A stretch of 9,447 bases of DNA from Thermaurantimonas sp046299575 (GTDB lineage: Bacteria; Bacteroidota; Bacteroidia; Flavobacteriales; Schleiferiaceae). Below the pieces are notes generated by a model. It had not been told where the DNA came from, did no database searches, and saw nothing but the letters and a program-made list of their open reading frames with translations. The first letter of the stretch is position 1. Each line of letters opens with the position of its first letter. Below, in pieces: positions 6,889 through 9,447 of the stretch. The stretch is taken from assembly GCF_046299575.1 (NCBI RefSeq), contig NZ_JBKBHX010000011.1:1-9447 (forward strand), in the 5' to 3' direction. Position numbers and translations under genes: made by a program.

Positions 6889-7691
6889 CTACTGAAGTCT
6901 TGTACCATAAAGTTTTTAAACATTCCGATCCCAATGCAGATTGGGTAACCATGGTTCATGGTGCGGGGGGTAGTTCTAATATTTGGTACAAGCAGTTGAG
7001 AGATTTTCGGAAGCACTTTCACATACTTTTACTGGATTTACGCGGGCATGGAAATTCAAAAAATCCCTTCCAAAATTGGATGCAACGAGAGGGGTATCAA
7101 TTTTCTGATATTTGTGATGATGTAATAAAACTTCTGGATTTTTTAAAAATTGAAAAATCCCATTTTGTGGGTATTTCCTTAGGCACCATTATCATAAGAG
7201 AAATTTCAGAAAAGTATCCCGGTCGGGTGCAGAAAATGGTGTTAGGTGGTGCGGTAATACGCTTTAATCTGAGGAGCCGCATTCTTGTGCGATTAGCTCA
7301 TGCTTTAAAGCGTATATTGCCTTTTATTTGGATTTATAAAATCTATGCACACATTTTAATGCCTAAAAAGAGGCATGAAAAATCCAGAAATTTATTTATA
7401 AACGAAGCCAGGAAGATTTATCAAAAAGAGTTTTTGCGTTGGATAAAAATCACTTCACAGATTAAGCCGTTGATGAAGCTTTTCAGGGAAAATCCACCAA
7501 AACATCCAACGCTTTATCTGATGGGTGATGAGGATTATATGTTCTTGCCATCGGTACAAATCATTGCCTCACAACACAAGAATTCGCATTTAGAAATAGT
7601 TCCCAAAAGTGGTCACGTGTGCAATGTAGATCAGCCAGAATTTTTCAATGAAAAGGCCATCCAATTTTTAAAAGGTTTAAACCTCTATTGA
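6885..7691 (+). CDS. Alpha/beta-fold hydrolase
   Basis: The 268-aa product carries the standard features of single-domain alpha/beta hydrolases. These are the oxyanion-loop motif HGAGG (25-29), DLRGHGNS (51-58), the nucleophile elbow GISLG with Ser98, Asp217 in MGDEDYMF as the likely acid, and His244 in KSGHV. The triad is complete, so it should be catalytically active as an esterase, lipase, lactonase or C-C hydrolase; the substrate cannot be told. A basic, amphipathic cap region lies at about 128-185 (LRSRILVRLAHALKRILPF). There is no signal peptide. The start is GTG at 6885, overlapping the GH31 stop (GTGA), and the next in-frame Met (residue 23) would remove the first strand. The overlap points to coupled translation with the GH31 gene. 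Its 3' end overlaps the convergent ABC gene by 7 bp. Confidence 0.9.
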   Translation: MTTEVLYHKVFKHSDPNADWVTMVHGAGGSSNIWYKQLRDFRKHFHILLLDLRGHGNSKNPFQNWMQREGYQFSDICDDVIKLLDFLKIEKSHFVGISLGTIIIREISEKYPGRVQKMVLGGAVIRFNLRSRILVRLAHALKRILPFIWIYKIYAHILMPKKRHEKSRNLFINEARKIYQKEFLRWIKITSQIKPLMKLFRENPPKHPTLYLMGDEDYMFLPSVQIIASQHKNSHLEIVPKSGHVCNVDQPEFFNEKAIQFLKGLNLY

Positions 7692-8299
7692 ATTTCGAAA
7701 ATTCCTCTTGCATTTGGATACTCATCGGGCAAATGATTGCTTGAAACCACGATGAGTTTTTTTGGAAGTTGCTCCAGTACAAGAGATTTATACCATTGCA
7801 CTCCTGTAGCATCCAGATTAGAAGTGGGCTCATCGAGAAAAAGAAAGGGTACTTGTGTATAAATAGCTAATCCAAGCCTTACGCGTTGTTTCATTCCCGA
7901 GGAAAAACTTTTTATGGGTTTTTGCCCTGTAATTGGCAGCTGAAAATTTATATACAAATCATCTGTGTTTGGTAGTTGTAATGCGCGAAAGGCAGCGTAA
8001 AAATCCACTAATTCTTTTAAGGACAGTTCTTCTGGAAGCTCTTGATAAGGAGTGGCAATTGAAATAAGTGATGTAAAACGTTCTGTGATCTGCACGCCAT
8101 CAATCAAGGGTTTAACCTCACCAGCGGTGGGCGCAAGTAGTCCACATAGTATTTTGAGCAGGGTTGATTTACCACTTCCGTTGCGGCCTGTAATGGCGTA
8201 GAGTCCTGGACCTTCTAGTTCGAAAGAAAAATCTTTGAAAACGAGTTGATTTCCAAACCTTTTAGAAAGGTTCTGCGCTTTTAGAACTATTTTTTCCAA
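7685..8299 (-). CDS. Lone ABC-type ATP-binding protein downstream of lpxA
   Basis: The 204-aa product is a compact nucleotide-binding domain with all core motifs. They are Walker A GRNGSGKST (38-46), Q-loop Gln86, signature SSGMKQR (133-139), Walker B FLFLDE (152-157), D-loop SNLD (160-163) and switch His189. It resembles the ATPases of ABC-2/CcmA-like exporters. No membrane partner is encoded in the window, so the transported substrate is unknown. The start is unusual. An in-frame stop lies at 8314-8312, the ATG at 8315 is in another frame, and the only plausible start ahead of the conserved first strand is TTG at 8299 (MEKIVLKAQNLSKRFG). The gene overlaps the end of lpxA by 38 bp, so translation is probably coupled to it. 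A role in envelope lipid or LPS traffic would fit the location, but that is inference. Confidence 0.9.
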   Translation of the reverse strand: MEKIVLKAQNLSKRFGNQLVFKDFSFELEGPGLYAITGRNGSGKSTLLKILCGLLAPTAGEVKPLIDGVQITERFTSLISIATPYQELPEELSLKELVDFYAAFRALQLPNTDDLYINFQLPITGQKPIKSFSSGMKQRVRLGLAIYTQVPFLFLDEPTSNLDATGVQWYKSLVLEQLPKKLIVVSSNHLPDEYPNARGIFEIQ

Positions 8300-9074
8300 C
8301 GGTGTAGCCTTTCATGATTCCTCGTTGTGAATTTCGGATAAACGAAATGATTTCATCTCTTTCGTCAGAGGGTTCTATTTCCAGTTCGATGATTTCCAGA
8401 GCTTGAGAATAGTTGTAATTCTTTTGAAAGAGGATGCGGTAAATATTTTGAATGTGGTTGATTTTTTCGTTTGAAAAGCCTCGACGTCGAAGGCCAATGG
8501 AGTTTATACCCACGTAGGAGAGAGGTTCTTTAGCGGCTTTAACGTATGGAGGAACGTCTTTTCTCACAAGGCTACCACCACCGATCATGGCATGTGCGCC
8601 GATATGCACAAATTGATGAACTGCACTCAGACCACCGAGTATTGCGTAATCATCAATCACAACGTGACCAGCCAGAGTTGTGCCATTTACAAGGATGACG
8701 TTGTTACCAATAATGCAATCGTGTGCAATGTGAGCATAAGCCATAACGAGCACATTGTCGCCCACTTTCGTGTAGCCTTGAGCACTTGTTCCTTTATTTA
8801 TGGTTACGCATTCGCGAATGGTGGTATTATTGCCGATAATGGCAGTGGTATCTTCGCCGTTGTACTTAAGGTCTTGAGGTATAGCCGAGATCACTGCCCC
8901 CGGAAAGATTCGGCAGTTCTTTCCAATGCGAGCACCGGGGAAAATGGTTACGTTGCTGCCGATCCAGGTACCCTCTTCGATCACAACGTTTTTGTGAATA
9001 ACAGTGAAGGGCTCAATTACTACATTATCGGCTATTTTGGCTGAAGGGTGTACGTAGGCTAAAGGCTGTGTCAT
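8262..9074 (-). CDS. lpxA: Acyl-ACP--UDP-N-acetylglucosamine O-acyltransferase
   Basis: LpxA catalyses the first step of lipid A synthesis, transfer of a 3-hydroxyacyl chain from ACP to the 3-OH of UDP-GlcNAc, in the cytoplasm as a homotrimer. From ATG 9074 the product is 270 aa (MTQPLAYVHPSAKIA), a normal length. Hexapeptide repeats of a left-handed beta helix fill about residues 8-180. The block AHIAHDC holds the catalytic His (residue 118, equivalent to E. coli His125). GGLSAVHQF, IGAHAMIGGG, DVPPYV and GLRRRGFS match conserved LpxA segments, followed by the helical C-terminal domain. The residue aligned with the E. coli chain-length ruler Gly173 is Gly166, suggesting a long acyl chain (inference from E. 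coli and Pseudomonas work). A TTG at 9083 could extend it by three residues (MID) and would overlap the upstream stop. I prefer the ATG, 5 bp after that stop. The 3' end overlaps the ABC gene. Confidence 0.96.
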   Translation of the reverse strand: MTQPLAYVHPSAKIADNVVIEPFTVIHKNVVIEEGTWIGSNVTIFPGARIGKNCRIFPGAVISAIPQDLKYNGEDTTAIIGNNTTIRECVTINKGTSAQGYTKVGDNVLVMAYAHIAHDCIIGNNVILVNGTTLAGHVVIDDYAILGGLSAVHQFVHIGAHAMIGGGSLVRKDVPPYVKAAKEPLSYVGINSIGLRRRGFSNEKINHIQNIYRILFQKNYNYSQALEIIELEIEPSDERDEIISFIRNSQRGIMKGYTVGKNSSKSAEPF

Positions 9075-9079
9075 GTCTA

Positions 9080-9447
9080 TCAATCATTTCGTTCTTTAAC
9101 AATTTGAGCAGTGAGCTGAGCTTCCATCACTAATTTGGAGCCTACAAAGGCCTCCCCATGCATTTGTACTATACCACGTCGAATAGGCGATATCAATTCG
9201 AGTCTAAAAATAAGTGTATCGCCGGGCACTACTTTCTGTTTAAACTTTACTTCATCAAGGCGCAGAAAATAGGTGAGATAATTGTGCGGATCGGGCACCG
9301 TGCTAAGCGCGAAAATGCCACCTACCTGGGCCATAGCCTCCACCTGTAATACACCAGGCATCACTGGGGCTCCGGGAAAATGGCCTACAAAGAAGGGCTC
9401 ATTCATTGATACTGATTTAACACCGATCACTGAATGGTCATCGATAT
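9080..9447 (-). CDS. fabZ: FabZ-type 3-hydroxyacyl-ACP dehydratase domain, probably the C-terminus of an LpxC/FabZ fusion (5' end outside window)
   Basis: The frame is open to the right edge, so no start codon is seen; the GTG at 9430 is internal to the domain. The visible protein reads IDDHSVIGVKSVSMNEPFF and then VGHFPGAPVMPGVLQVEAMAQ. This is the FabZ hot-dog active site with its catalytic His (codon 9382-9380, in GHFPG) and Glu (codon 9340-9338, in VEAMAQ). FabZ dehydrates 3-hydroxyacyl-ACP in fatty acid synthesis and competes with LpxA for that substrate. In Bacteroidota this domain is usually fused behind LpxC, the deacetylase that follows LpxA in lipid A synthesis, and the gene is followed by lpxA, exactly as here. 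The LpxC half is not in the window, so the fusion is inferred. The TGA at 9082-9080 lies 5 bp before the lpxA ATG. Confidence 0.92.
   Translation of the reverse strand, partial: IDDHSVIGVKSVSMNEPFFVGHFPGAPVMPGVLQVEAMAQVGGIFALSTVPDPHNYLTYFLRLDEVKFKQKVVPGDTLIFRLELISPIRRGIVQMHGEAFVGSKLVMEAQLTAQIVKERND

Noticed and set aside
8592..9044. A 150-codon open frame on the plus strand antisense to lpxA
   Set aside because: It lies fully inside lpxA, whose protein is strongly conserved, and its translation (Cys- and Ile/Val-rich) resembles no known protein. It is a by-product of the repetitive hexapeptide coding.
9428..9430. GTG 9430 as the start of a short FabZ gene
   Set aside because: Upstream codons (IDDHS) continue the FabZ pattern to the window edge, so the codon is an internal Val.

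Overview
The window comes from a member of the Bacteroidota, and several signs agree. Two upstream regions carry perfect TAnnTTTG -7 promoter boxes. Shine-Dalgarno sequences are essentially absent and the leaders are A-rich. A DUF5723-type outer-membrane protein and lipoproteins of Bacteroidota style are present. Ribosomal protein S16 has a long charged tail, and a FabZ domain is followed directly by lpxA. The DNA is A+T-rich. I cannot name a genus from the sequence alone.

Layout. (i) Positions 1-594, minus strand: rpsP (ribosomal protein S16) followed by the start of rimM, a translation and ribosome-maturation unit running off the left edge. (ii) Positions 686-4370, minus strand: three co-directional genes in tight array. 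They encode a large beta-rich lipoprotein, a DUF5723-like outer-membrane barrel and a smaller lipoprotein. The first two overlap as ATGA and the third begins 12 bp later, and a good Bacteroidota promoter sits just upstream. The first gene has a broken signal peptide: an 11-nt T tract puts the perfect lipoprotein signal sequence one base out of frame with the body of the protein. (iii) Positions 4371-4548: a divergent intergenic region. (iv) Positions 4549-7691, plus strand: a cytoplasmic GH31 alpha-glucosidase-like enzyme, translationally coupled (GTGA overlap) to an alpha/beta hydrolase. (v) Positions 7685-9447, minus strand: the 3' part of a FabZ-containing gene (probably the LpxC/FabZ fusion typical of this phylum), then lpxA, then a lone ABC-type ATPase overlapping lpxA by 38 bp. 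This unit converges on the hydrolase gene with a 7-bp overlap of coding ends.

How the genes work together. FabZ/LpxC and LpxA act at the first steps of lipid A synthesis and share the 3-hydroxyacyl-ACP pool. RpsP and RimM belong to 30S assembly. The GH31 enzyme and the hydrolase are probably an intracellular carbohydrate-related pair, with substrate unknown. The lipoprotein-barrel-lipoprotein operon is the least understood part. It looks like an envelope-located module of unknown function whose first gene may be switched or regulated by slippage at the T11 tract, unless that is a sequencing error or a real inactivating mutation. I saw no RNA genes, CRISPR arrays, insertion sequences or convincing intrinsic terminators.
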